A stretch of DNA of 64,000 bases from assembly GCF_001039355.2 (NCBI RefSeq), contig NW_019775405.1, positions 338,721 through 402,720 of the forward strand, written 5' to 3'. Positions 47,405-59,399 of this stretch are shown in pieces (position 1 is the first letter of the stretch; every line of letters starts with the position of its first letter). Source of the DNA: Lingula anatina (taxonomy: Eukaryota > Brachiopoda > Lingulata > Lingulida > Lingulidae). The notes under the pieces are model-generated. The model did no database searches. It saw only the letters and a program-made list of their open reading frames with translations, and had not been told where the DNA came from. The position numbers and the translations under genes were made by a program.

Positions 47405-47975
47405 TGTTGAATAACTTGAAAACATCTGTTGAAATTGGCAATGTTTGTGATCTGGTAACTTGACTCCCTCTGTGACAGTCGTGTTTTTTGTGCAAGATAG
47501 TTCTTTGCTTATCCTGAGTTTCTGAGTTGCTCCTCTGTGATAAACATGCAATTTACTGGAAACTGTAGAAGAACGCTAATAGCTATATATTTATACTCAA
47601 AATTTGTTACCTTTTAGTTGATTGTGATTGATATTGGTATACCTTGGCCGTGAAAGAAAAAGTGATGAAAATTCTAGGTAATTCTTTTGTTAAGGTCAAA
47701 TTTGTTGAGGTCAGTTGCCTGTTGTTTACATACATCAGTAAATTTTAGATATTTAAAAGGATTTTTTATAAATTGCTTACTAAAGTTCCTGTTTATGGAA
47801 GGACATGTACTAGACAGAAACGGGAGCCCAGAGTGTGATAAGATCAGTTTGTGATACTGTGCAGCTGTTATGTATTGTTATATGAATTGATTAGTGATAA
47901 AAGTTTGCGATGGACTCTGTTCAGCCATATCTTGCTACCTTATACTTTCATACTGTGAATTATAATAACAATGAT

Positions 47976-47976
<1 letters not shown>

Positions 47977-48017
<41 letters not shown>
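47977..48017. repeat. (TTA)n microsatellite
   Basis: About 13 TTA units downstream of CFAP20DC. Confidence 0.9.
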
Positions 48018-48018
<1 letters not shown>

Positions 48019-48924
48019 AGCAGTGCCTTGCTTACTTCATAGGACCTACCCCAATCTGCTGTTAGAAACTTGCTATAAGAGTGTCTCTTTCAGTCTCAGT
48101 GTTATTGTACTCTATACCACTGGCCAGCTGGATGATGTCATCATTATTCATTTTTTATTAATTAATTTATTATTATTATTGTTATTTGAAAAATTAGTTG
48201 TACAAAAATTCCAGAGAAATGTGAGAAAATTCTCACTTGTCGAGGTTAGTGTTGTGGAGACTTAACAGCAGTGACTCTGAGGACCTTTCTAGTGATGAGA
48301 TAATGATGAGATAGTTAAAAAACGCTCAAGCCTGACGTATATTTGTAACACGACAGCATATTGCTGCAGCATTTGTGTTGTGTTTTGGATAAATTATCAG
48401 TCTTTGCAAGAAAATTTTGCAAAATTTGTTTGTGACTTATGCAGTATTATTAGTAAAAATCCAATATTAGTCCTTGTCTGGTCAGCGACCGCTAACAAGT
48501 TTGTTATTCCTATCAAACGGCAGCAATAAACGGCTTGTAAGTTCCAGTCGCAATAAATAAATAAAATGAAATAAGTTAAAGTTTACTGAATTTTTTGCTA
48601 AATCTTTCAATTACACAGTCACATTTTCTTTCTCCACCAAGAGTTATAAATAAACGACGTTCTGGCATATATACTTTCACCAGCTTATCTCTGTGAACTC
48701 ATTACACACCAAATTGCACGTTAAGATTTAAGGATCAATTATTATTAAAACCTCATAATATCCGAGACTAATAACAATTGGAGAAAATTTTTGAACATGC
48801 GGCCCCATATAAATGGAATCAGTTGCCATCAAAACTTAGGAATATAAACTCGGCGGCTGATTTTGAAAAAGCTCTGAAAACTTCATCTTTGTAAAACGTT
48901 TTATGATTGACCATTTTTATACTC

Positions 48925-49241
48925 AAAGGGATAATAACACTTCGTGTGATATCTATATTTCACAATAAAAACATTGTGAATAACTCATAGAAATATAATA
49001 TGTTTTGTTTTACCACAAAAACGGCAGATATAGCTATTTTTTCTGATATCTGAGCTAGTCTTTAGACCACGTGACCTCCATTGATGGCTATACTCTGTTA
49101 AAATCTCTTAAGAGATTTTAACAAAAAACCAAACTTTTTAGAAAAAAAACAGGGACTAACTTTGAATGTAAAAATGGGAAAATTGTTGTTTACTCCAGGA
49201 AAATTAATTTTTTGGCCGAAACTAAGAGTTATTATCCCTTT
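48925..49241. mobile_element. 317-bp inverted-repeat element (MITE-like) with internal palindrome
   Basis: The termini read AAAGGGATAATAAC (48925-48938) and its exact reverse complement (49228-49241). Allowing three mismatches, the match runs to about 23 bp. Near the middle is a 28-bp perfect palindrome (49096-49123, TGTTAAAATCTCTT and its complement). There is no coding capacity. I see no clean target-site duplication, so the outer limits may be off by a few bases. Confidence 0.6.
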
Positions 49242-49854
49242 AACAGACCATTATAATTGGACATTTTTCTCTTTACTTTAATAAATAACATCAAAATTAG
49301 ACATTTTTCTCTGCACTTTTATTACAATTACTTTTTAATATTTAATAATCCTTTTAACTTTATATTTTATCTGTAAATTCTACAGAACATATTTTACGAT
49401 TTTAGACTTTTAAAAAATATATTATTATATATTATAAAAGATAAATGCCTTTATTCTTGAGCATTTTCAGCAAAAAGGAATACTAGGTCAACATACCATA
49501 TCTCCTGTACATAGTATTATGCCCGCAATATATAAATGGATATCGGCGACTCTAATGTGAGAGGACATGAGTCAATATGTAAAATATAATGTGTCTTAAC
49601 TAGAATGAAGCTTTAAAGCTTAAAGCAATGTTAAAACAGTGCTGTAATTTATGAATAATGAGAAAATGTACACGAAAAATAGGTTTCATGTTAATAAGCA
49701 AAGAAGATAATATGCCATTATGAATTGCGTAATTTCTTTTCATTACAGATATTAATCTAAGTTTTGCCTGAACAAACGAAAACGTTTTTCATCCCACCAT
49801 TTCGTTTTATATTATGCTGTTTGAAAACGCATCGTTTTTATAAATAAAGATACG

Positions 49855-50829
49855 TCACACCGAAGATTCAAAAGAAGGCAATAATTTGGAAATCCTCGGC
49901 AACACATTGCTATTCCTCTTCAAAGGGTGTTTTTCCGCGAATGCTTCAACCTTTTTATCCAAGTCCACTATCGTCTTAATATGTTGGAGTTTGTGGGTAT
50001 CTAAGTTCAAGTTCCCGGCAGACGATTGGGGTCTTGACCCACGGCTTGACTTAGTTTCTCGCCGAAGCACGCTCATGGCACTTGCAGCTCTCGTTAGAGA
50101 GCGCGGCGACTGGAGCAGATCCGGAGCACTGCGATTTTTTCGCAGCGAATTTATAGTAGGGTGCTTCCCAACTTCGGGGTTCACGAGGTGATAATGTGTG
50201 ACGTCATCAAACTTCACGTTTCTGCTGGTCATTTGAATTCGCTGCGCTTTAGCCGCCATCAGTTTTTCAGCCATTATGTAATCTGGAAGCGCCTCTCCCT
50301 TTTCAATCGCCTCCCCTATAGTACTCCGCACTTTTTCTTCGTAGGCTATTTTCATCAAGGTTCCTGACTTTTCAACCAGTTTATTACCCTCGTTTTTTGT
50401 TATACCCATACTAATTTGCCCCTTGATAAGAGGCGCGGCCGTTCGTTCACGCATGTCTTCGGTTTTGTCGGTAGCAATTTGCTCCTTGGGTTCCAGACTG
50501 TTCATTTCGTTGACTAAAGACCTTGTCCTTCCGTGAGTAAGAGCGCGTCTTAGTTCGCGCGTGCACGGCTTAGGGAAATTCATGTCGTGCAGATTGAACT
50601 TACTTTTCACGCCCAGCCAGCCGTCCCTGGGAGTGGCGGACATCGCCCGTATCCCACACTCCTCAGCGTGGTTTGCCTTGCCAGACGAGATTTTAAGGCG
50701 GTCATGATACGTCTGCTGACGGTCTATCTGCGACAGACTCTTTTGAAGGCGCTGGTCTTCGAAAGTGTTGAGGCGGTAAGCACGCATTACTCTACGGGAA
50801 CTGACGGTCGGACGTTCCTTGTGTGGCAT
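49855..50829 (-). CDS. unrecognised basic 324-residue protein
   Basis: Single coding exon with ATG at 50829 (MPHKERPTVSSRRVMRAYRL). I do not recognise the family. The composition is Lys/Arg/Ser-rich with many charged helices, no signal peptide, no membrane span and few Cys. Segments such as TRELRRALTHGRTRSL, EEKVRSTIGEAIEKGEALPDYIMAEKLMAAKAQRI and HKLQHIKTIVDLDKKVEAFAEK look helical and could be coiled coil; the middle (RSAPDLLQSPRSLTRAASAM) looks disordered. A splice acceptor on this strand (TTTCAG, exon edge 50847) lies 18 bp before the ATG. It pairs plausibly with a strong donor at 54789-54788, implying a non-coding first exon 4 kb upstream next to the CRELD promoter. A cytoplasmic, possibly cytoskeletal protein is a guess from composition only. 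Confidence 0.7.
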   Translation of the reverse strand: MPHKERPTVSSRRVMRAYRLNTFEDQRLQKSLSQIDRQQTYHDRLKISSGKANHAEECGIRAMSATPRDGWLGVKSKFNLHDMNFPKPCTRELRRALTHGRTRSLVNEMNSLEPKEQIATDKTEDMRERTAAPLIKGQISMGITKNEGNKLVEKSGTLMKIAYEEKVRSTIGEAIEKGEALPDYIMAEKLMAAKAQRIQMTSRNVKFDDVTHYHLVNPEVGKHPTINSLRKNRSAPDLLQSPRSLTRAASAMSVLRRETKSSRGSRPQSSAGNLNLDTHKLQHIKTIVDLDKKVEAFAEKHPLKRNSNVLPRISKLLPSFESSV

Positions 50830-50847
50830 CTTTCAAGGTGCAGTTGT

Positions 50848-53800
50848 CTGAAATGAAATAACGGATATTTTGAGGCGGAACGATCATTTGTCAGATAACG
50901 AAATTTAACACATGTAATGTATTGTTCAGATGTCCCAGAGAAGTTAAGTAGAAGGTAACTGATTTCTTACTTAAAATCGGTCGGAAAATACTGGAATACT
51001 TCTTCGGGTAGGGTATTCCATCTCCTACTCTCCACTCGTGTTGAACTAAGCATTATAATTCATTTTTTATTATATTAGTACCAAGGTAAATGGTATATCT
51101 TGAATTTTATTCGAACAACCTATTTTATTTCATACATGTACTTACACGAGTGCACTGCAAACACATGGTGAAAAGAGTAAAAACACGTTTAATTTACCTG
51201 ATTACTGCAGATTAATAAATCAAGTTAAATCAGTTGAATAAACAGCAATCCAAGCAACCAAAGAAGTTTATACTGTTTGCACATTCCAGTCCCATAGTAA
51301 ATAACCCCAAGATGTGAAAACGGTGAGCAGGCGATACTGTAGTAATAGGATGTAACCATCTCACTATTACAGAGGCTTCTCGCTTGTTTTCATTCGTCTT
51401 GTAAGTTTATTTTCGCACCTGTGTCACCGATTCTCTTGAGTTAAATGTAAATTTCACATCATAAAAATTAATTTATAATTGCATTTTGTATCCTAAATCG
51501 CTGACACGTTTTATTATCATAGCTGAAATTCAGCGGATGATACTGATTTTCGAATCAAAGCGTTATTGTCAAAATGAAAAAAAAAAATAGATAAGCAATG
51601 TCGCCTCCTCTGCTGGTGTCTTCCCCTTTACAGCTGAAGTACAGATACCCTATAAAAGGCTTTTTATCAATTTACCGGACACATTTTCCATGTGCTTAAT
51701 AATTCATGTGAGTGTCTCCAACGACAACGGTCTTACAGAATCTCATTCCATTACGCGCACACATTTAAATGTCAGATACGAAGTTTCATACAGTAATTGA
51801 AGAAATGAGGAGGAAAATAGACATACGGGCTCTGAGACAAATAAGATAACAATGAAATTAGCTCCGTGTGCCTTTGTCGTGTTGAATTATCGACCTACTG
51901 AGTTCGACCTGCTTCGGAATGAGTGTCACAGATATATTAGCACTGTCGCCAGTATCTCGAAGGTCCTAGGGAGTTTATGAGACTTTGTATTGTTTATCAA
52001 ATATTAATACGTATTGTTTTATTCGGTGAAAACTGCACGCGAGTATATCTGAGATATTAAATGGTGGACTTTGACGTGTTTTTGCGCAAAATATATGATT
52101 TTCGAATTTTCCAATAGTTTCGTCGACAGTTTTCTGGGTACTTATATGATCTATAGACCATTACTATGTCGAGTTTTAACTCAGAAAGTACCCTTTACAC
52201 TTACGTTGTTATCAACAGTTTTTCACTTGGCTTGGTATCCCAGTTTTAAAATCATTGCGTATTCAACTTGCTGCAAAGATTAAAACTAAATGAACATATT
52301 TACTGCATTTTCTCTTTAGAAGCATATCTTCGAAACACCTTACAATTGGTCTACATGCCTGTTATGATTCTTCTTAAAAGTTTCCACGTATCAGATGTTT
52401 TCTTTGATAGGTGCAGCTTACATGTATGACCAATTGTTCCATATATTTAAACTAAGTTACTATTAATTAAGGTAGACCCTTGCGGGAGGTGATGCGTTTT
52501 TAATAAATTCTATAAACAATTATGGGCCTATAATGATACAAGGTTTGTAGTATTTAAATTGTCCGACTGCTTCACACAGGTGCGACCTACCTTGGTGACT
52601 TCATCGACACTTGCAGGTAGCAATGTCACTAGTTATAGAATTGCGATGAAAAAAACAAGCAAACAAGCGCGGTCATAACCGTAAATCGATTGTCTCCTGC
52701 TCGTAAAGCAAACAAACAAAGAACAAAGATCATCACAATGGCGACCGTAGACGATGTGTCAGGGTATGAAGTAATACTGGCTGATGGAGCACGGAAAAAC
52801 ACCGTCCCAATGGTGTATATTCTTTGACCATACTCACCTTTAAAAAATAGTTTAGATTAAAATTCGGTTCACTGGTATCCAATGCGTTTCAAAGGTTGGA
52901 AACGGCGGACTTTTCCGTGTATGCCAGTATGATGCATCATTGTTTCTCCTTAATTTTGTGAAGCGTGGTACACCGATATTTTACCCCTCCGTTAAAGCCA
53001 TGATGAACTTCACTATTGAAATAATACACAATGGTATCCAGTAGTCGAAAAATGCCTTTCTATTCCATAACGAAGTCACATTGTTGCTCCAGTACTCGGA
53101 CAACTGTAGTCCTACATATCTCTAGTGTCTCACTACAAGTGTGTGTAATGTTGTGCAGAATCCCTCTTCTTAGTTGGCCACTGGGTAGCGCGGATACTGA
53201 AATTGTAAACAGCATGCACGCTCCAAAATAAAAGGTTCTAAAGGCGTTCATTTGCCCGACTTCGCTGCCTTTCACGCTCCTGCTTATGCCAAATAAAACC
53301 CTTTCAGTCGTCGCCCTTAACAAAATTAAACAACACAATGCATTATGAACTGCGAAAATAAAATTGAACTGCGTGGCCGCTCTGGACTAGAATTCTATTA
53401 AATCACCTAACAACTAGCTTTTTGTTACTTATGCTAAAACACGCTGGCCTTTTCTGCACATGATTAGTTTTCTAAATTAGAAAAAGGTACCCCTGCAGCA
53501 TGATAAAAAGTCCGATTTCAACACAGTCATATGTTGAAACACTGCTGTCAGTAAAATGAGAAAATACCTGACACAAATCAGTTATTGTTTCTGTGGGTTA
53601 ATCAAAAAGTACTCATGTCAGCGGGCTAGATTTTTCATCTGAAAGTGACATTTAATTGAGTAAAAGATCCTTAATTGTTTTGACAAGCGCCTTTTTAAAT
53701 TAGATTCCAGGTCTACGTATAAAATGTATGTTTGAATGTCATCGTGTTGTTGACAATCAGTGTTAATTCCTTCCGACAGATTTTATCCAAAAAAGATCGT

Positions 53801-54789
53801 ATATTTGATTAAAGTAGGTACTTAAGTGTTTATATATTATCACCCCTTCGTAAGCTGATTAGAAAAATATATGGATGAAAAACGAAAATGGATTGACGAA
53901 TATACCAAAAAAAAAAAAAAACCTACTTATGAAAAAGTGGCATTATTTTATTGTCTTTTCCCTTTATGCTTCATATCAACTACGTGGAAGTCTTAAGCCA
54001 CGCGAAAACAGATTCTGTGCGTGCGGTGCAATTCAAATTAACGTAAGAACATGTTGTCTGTGACTGCATGTACATGTACATGTATAAGACTGAATACCGA
54101 AATCACTTTCGCTGAATAAGGACTTTACAACTTTGAAGAACACTTTCGCTAGTCCCCCAAATACCAACTTTTGGGAATGCATAAATTTGTCATGTTAAAT
54201 ATTAGTTAAGATACAATAAAGTGGGTCACTTTGACAATTTAATGTATTATTTGTGAGAATAAAACTAACTATACCTACTGGTAAACAACTAAATTGCCAT
54301 TCATTAAAAATCACATAGAAACGTATTTTAGTTTATTTTGTCTTTCTCGTCGTCACATCCCTTGTTGGAAGCGAATTTTTGGTGATGTCTTTTTTTTTTT
54401 TTATCTTTTTTCGATTTCTAAATAATTTTTCCAATCCTTTTTAGTATTTAAATATGTACCCCGGTATTGTACATAATGGCAGTAGTGACTATTTGTTAAT
54501 TATAAGAGCCCTTGTTTTTTTTATTTATTTTTTATATTGATTTCTTTTGCCTTATTTAAGAGATGTTACTTATTAAAATGTGGAGAAGCTGGCAGGATAT
54601 AGTTAGCTGATCCATTTTAAACGTTAATAGATGATATCTTAGTTTTTTTTCTATCTTACGATATATAATTATTTATTTATAGAAATGAATGCACCGCATC
54701 CTCTCCTACAGCTTACAAGCCATTAAAATCTTGTCGTGAGTTTTTACACATACAACGTTAAAACATAAATTACAGTTATAAAAACTTAC
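50848..54789 (-). other. predicted 5' UTR intron of the 49855-50829 gene
   Basis: Apart from a 29-codon frame at 52738-52827 on the plus strand, this 3.9 kb stretch has no coding signal. Its limits are inferred from a minus-strand acceptor (50848-50849 read as AG) and donor GTAAGT (54789-54784). Confidence 0.45.
52738..52827 (+). CDS. small ORF, possible micropeptide or orphan first exon
   Basis: ATG in a good initiation context (CACAATGG) opens 29 codons, MATVDDVSGYEVILADGARK..., before TGA. The composition is protein-like and differs from the surrounding AT-rich DNA. Internal GT dinucleotides (for example after VPM) would allow it to be a first exon, but I found no partner exon downstream. 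There is no homology I can name. Confidence 0.25.
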   Translation: MATVDDVSGYEVILADGARKNTVPMVYIL

Positions 54790-54980
54790 CCGTCGATTTT
54801 GCATTTTATTTGCGATTTTTAATTTATCCTTGTAGCCTGTCTTGCACACAGTTTACTGCGCCACCAACATAGTGCCGCATATCTATCGTGGCGAAAACTG
54901 ATTGGTTAAAATTGAACAACATGGAATCCCCCGTGTAGGTAGCCGGCGTATTTATCAAATATTTTTTTCTTGTTTTAAAG
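54790..54980. promoter_or_regulatory. putative bidirectional promoter of CRELD and the minus-strand gene
   Basis: Two strong consensus donors point outward: GTAAGT on the minus strand at 54789 and AAAG|GTAAGTG on the plus strand at 54981. Each would end a non-coding first exon, placing both start sites inside this 190-bp gap. The plus-strand exon would splice to the acceptor at 55550-55551, five bases before the CRELD ATG. The gap contains an exact ERSE (54887-54905). Confidence 0.5.
54887..54905 (-). promoter_or_regulatory. ER stress response element (ERSE), exact CCAAT-N9-CCACG
   Basis: On the plus strand CGTGG is followed by nine bases (CGAAAACTG) and ATTGG, so the minus strand reads CCAAT-N9-CCACG, the full ERSE consensus bound by NF-Y and ATF6/XBP1. 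It lies 76 bp upstream of the predicted CRELD first-exon donor and 652 bp upstream of the ATG. Vertebrate CRELD2 is a known ERSE-controlled, ER-stress-induced gene, so the position makes biological sense. Confidence 0.7.
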
Positions 54981-55556
54981 GTAAGTGAAAAACTTTAGCG
55001 TGTTCTTATATAGAAATGTTCAAATTCGCTTGACAGGAATTAAAAAAATAGATATGAACACGAAGAGAAATGCATGGATTTTACTGAGTTTAAGTAAAAC
55101 AAAGCTTAGCACAGTCACACAGTGATGTCAACACTTACAGTGCCACTGACACTAGGCAGTGATTAGGTTGACTTTTTACTTCGACTTTGATCAAGTTCAG
55201 CTTAACTTACTTTTACTATTGTAGTTTTGACTAAAAGGAAGTGCATTATAGTGTAAGTGGAGAGAGAGAGAGAGAGAAAGAGAGAGATCTGAATCTCAGC
55301 TGCGCCTTTCATTTTGTTTTTTTTTTTTTTCTCTCTTTGGTTTTACACCCCAGATTGTTACTCTGCAAACATCAATGAAATAAACAGAATGAATGCCATG
55401 CATCACGCATAACTACATCCATTATAAATGAAAATTATTAAATGCATTACTGTATGTTAAATCATTTTTGCTCTAGCCAAAAATCCCTTCACAGTTAAGA
55501 AAATTTCTTCATGTGAGAGAGCATTGTAACACTACATCAAGACTGCTACAGGTGAA

Positions 55557-58500
55557 ATGAGGAGCAAGCAAGAGCTGTGGATTTCAATCATTGTCATAGC
55601 AACCGTCCTGCTCATACCCCCCACAGACAGTGATGACATAGAGGCCAAGTGTACAACATGTAAAGAAATTGTTGATGCATTTAAAGAGGTACAGGATGGA
55701 TATATGTATTTATTTACTTTGAAGAGAAATCAAGAAGGCGGTTCTATTATCTCCACACTTTATGCAGGTTTCATCCTTATAGACACTTAGCAGGCCCATA
55801 GCCAGGGGGGTTCGGGGGGTTCGAAAGAACCGCCCCTTTTGCTGGGAAAAGGTCCACTCTGGGTAAAATTTGATCTAGGTACATGAAGTTTTTCATGGGA
55901 AAAGGTTCACTTTTTCAGAAAAAGAACCCCCTTTTTGAAATTGCTGGCTACGAGCCTGCTTAGTATACAAGTTTGTGACAAATTCTCGATATAGTTTCAG
56001 ACAGCATCACAATTTACTGGGTATATGCAATGATCAGTCATCTATTCTTAACATATACTATTATCTTAGTTTAAAAGAATTTTTTTATGTGGAACAGGAC
56101 AATAAATGTATTTTAATATAATAATCATTTGAATTTTTTGTAAGATTTTTTTCCTTTTGCAGGGTTTAAAAAACACTGCCAAGTCAGGCTTTGGAGGTGG
56201 AAACACACACTGGGAGGAGAAAAGTCTGGGGAGTTATGTCACCAGGTATACTAGTGTCTGAAGATATCACACCTGAAGTTCTGTCTACAGGTGTATTTAT
56301 ATTAATAGAGAAAAGTTTGGGGAGTTATGCCACCAGGTATACTAGTGTCTGAAGATATCACAACTGAAGTTCTGTCTACAGTTGTATTATATTAATAGAG
56401 AAAAATCTGGGGAGTTATGCCACCAGGTATACTAGTGTCTGAAGGAACATCACTTGTAGTTCTGTCTACAGCTGTATTTATATTAAAAGAGATGAAAGTC
56501 TTCTTGATTTATTGACATGGATATTTGGCTGTTTTATTTATGCCCACCAGCTTCCACCATCACCACCACCATATGGAGCATAGTGGCTTCGATGCTTGCA
56601 TTTTCTAGGTTCTCAAAAAAAGGTCTCTTTTTATACATATATTACATACCACTTAGTCTTGTGTATGCATCACTGATCAGAAGAATGACAAAAACATTTA
56701 CATGGCAAATGAATTTAAGTGAGGTGCTTACTAGTATGGTGATGATATTGTATTATTTTTTTCAAGTGAAACCAGGTTTTTGGAGATCATAGAAGGGCTA
56801 TGCAGGACTTCTTCAAAAGAGGTAAACTATTATCTTTGATCAGAAAAAAAGTCTGCAAGACTGGATTCTGTAAAATCTATCTGCTTTTCATTTTTTTTTG
56901 TCTAAAGTGTCATTTTATCCCACCCTGCATTTACCAGCATAAACCTGAGAAACTTAGTTATTGGAGAGAGTAATTAATGATTAATTTGTAAACTTGAGAA
57001 ACACATGAAAGACTCAGTTGCATTGTGATATACTCACACTTATCACTAAACTGGCATTTTTGGAAATAAACTACCTATAAAATTTATCCCTATTATTACA
57101 TTCTTAAAATAAGAAAAGTTACTTCTGATACCATAGAAAAGTCCTGTACTTTCTTGTTTAATAATTTAAAAATTATTTTATTAACTGTGTATGTGTTAAG
57201 TTGCATGGCATCAATTATTAATCTGTTTATATATTATTTTAGTCTCGATGTCATTCCATGGTAGAACATGGCGAAGAGTTATTGGAAAGTTGGTGGTTTG
57301 AAGATTTTTCAAAAAATTTTAAAAGCAGACCTCCTGAAGAGATTGATCTGTTAGAATGGTTCTGTATAAAGAATATCAAAGGTGAGATTATGTCTTGTAC
57401 TTTTTAAGTTTTTCACATCAGTTTCAATTTAAAAATGCACAGAACTCTTATAACAATTTTATAATTCTAATGTTTTGAAACCGTTTATATTATCATTAGT
57501 TTTGATTTTTGAGATTGTGAAAGCAAATAAATTGGAAAAAAATCCAATGATCATCAGATTGGTGAAAGTTTTCGTGAAAATAATATGGTTCTAAATACCT
57601 CAAATTTTGAAAGAAAGTTGTGTTTATTATTTCATGTCTTAAAAGGAATGTTTTTATCATCCATAACAGAAATTGCTATATGTGTTATTTTTTTGCTTGA
57701 GCTTTTTAATGTATTTGAGGACATTTTATTGCACAACAATCAGTACTTTTAGATAAAACCAAGGTGTATGCTAGTAAAAAGACTATAAGACAGGAACTGT
57801 ATATTCAATTGATTTGAATATTTTGATTTCTTTTAGTTTGTTGTCCAAAGAATACTTATGGTCCAAAATGTGAGGCGTGTACTGGGGGAACGGAAACCCC
57901 TTGTACAGGGAATGGGGACTGCGATGTGAGTATTTACATGAAAAATTGTTGTCAGACCCAATTTTTAATTTTTTAAAAGGTTTCATGTCTCCACAATAAA
58001 ATTAAATCCACACTGAAGGAGTAATCTAAGATGATTACTTAAGATGTCCCCACTTTTCATCTGTGAGTGACTCCTATCATTTGTTGTCTCCATTTTGATG
58101 TTATATACTGCAGGGAGAGGGGACAAGAAGCGGAACAGGGAAGTGTAAGTGTCATGGCGGTTACCAAGGCGACCTGTGTGACGCGTGCAAAGATGGCCAC
58201 TACGAAGCTGAAAAAAATGAGACACACATAACGTGTTTGGGTAAGACCACATGGAGATATAAATATTTGTCATTCTGCATAGAAAATTAGTCGTTGTGAA
58301 TGAAGATTATGAGATGTTCTTATTTCTGTTTGATATAAATGATTGGATTTACATAAAGGTGTGCTTTGTTTCTGGCACATATATTAATACAAATTTTATA
58401 TCTCTCAGGAAATAGTGTCCATAAACTTCAAGCAATGCATGTTTTAACAATTCCTGTGTAAAAGAGAGTGATAGAGAATTTTGCTATATTTTATTTGCCA

Positions 58501-58564
58501 TATCTTCCTTATCAGATTGCATCTTGTTAGGCTACTTGCTGTGTGAAGAATAATGAATTGTGCA

Positions 58565-58620
<56 letters not shown>

Positions 58621-59357
58621 TTAGAAGAGAGGATTTCACCATGTCATTGATCTTTCCTATCAGAATGTCATGACTCCTGTCAGTCCACCTGCTGGGAGGG
58701 TGGACCCAAGGGCTGTGATGACTGTAAGGAAGGCTGGAAGTGGGATGACAGTGAAGGCTGTACAGGTAAGAGAGAAATTTGACTTGTATTTATTAAAGGT
58801 ATGCAGTGTGAATGGCACCTGAATGTCAAAGTTGAAAAAATTTATCTGCTTGGATATATGATAAAATTTCCTTTAAATCATTCAACTTGAAATATCATTG
58901 CAAAAGAATTTCTAAGATTGGTTTGCTGATTTATATGAAAATATTAATTTTTTTATCACATATTTTAACCATTATTCTACATTTAATGGAATTTTTCCCC
59001 ATTTCACAGACATAGATGAGTGTCAGGAAGACCAGACATTGTGCAAAGACAATGAGTTTTGTGCTAACAACCAGGGATCCTATAGTTGCACTGGTAAGTA
59101 AGTCTATACTGGTAGATGAAAAAGCTCTAAAGTCTATAAAAAGTCTATAAAAAAACTCATCTTTGCTTGAAGTAAGTTATTAATCTGACACAAAATATTA
59201 AAAGATGATCTAAAGAAAAACATGATCATAGTTTTTGGAGCAAGTGGTCTTAAAATGTACCATTATTTCCTCTTCTTCCTTTGATTTTATTTGTTTATTT
59301 ATTTCCAATTTTCGCACTGTTTTGAATAATATGTCGTAAACATGACCCAACTTGAAT

Positions 59358-59399
<42 letters not shown>

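Larger units (their letters stand above)
47405..49854. other. convergent 3' region between CFAP20DC and an unknown minus gene
   Basis: Contains the CFAP20DC 3' UTR (an AATAAA occurs near 48525), a TTA microsatellite, and a 317-bp inverted-repeat element. A minus-strand AATAAA (TTTATT at 49450-49455) is a candidate end for the 49855-50829 gene. No further gene seen. Confidence 0.6.

Noticed and set aside
58567-59398. GT repeats as a possible CRISPR-like or regulatory array
   Set aside because: Plain dinucleotide microsatellites without spacers.
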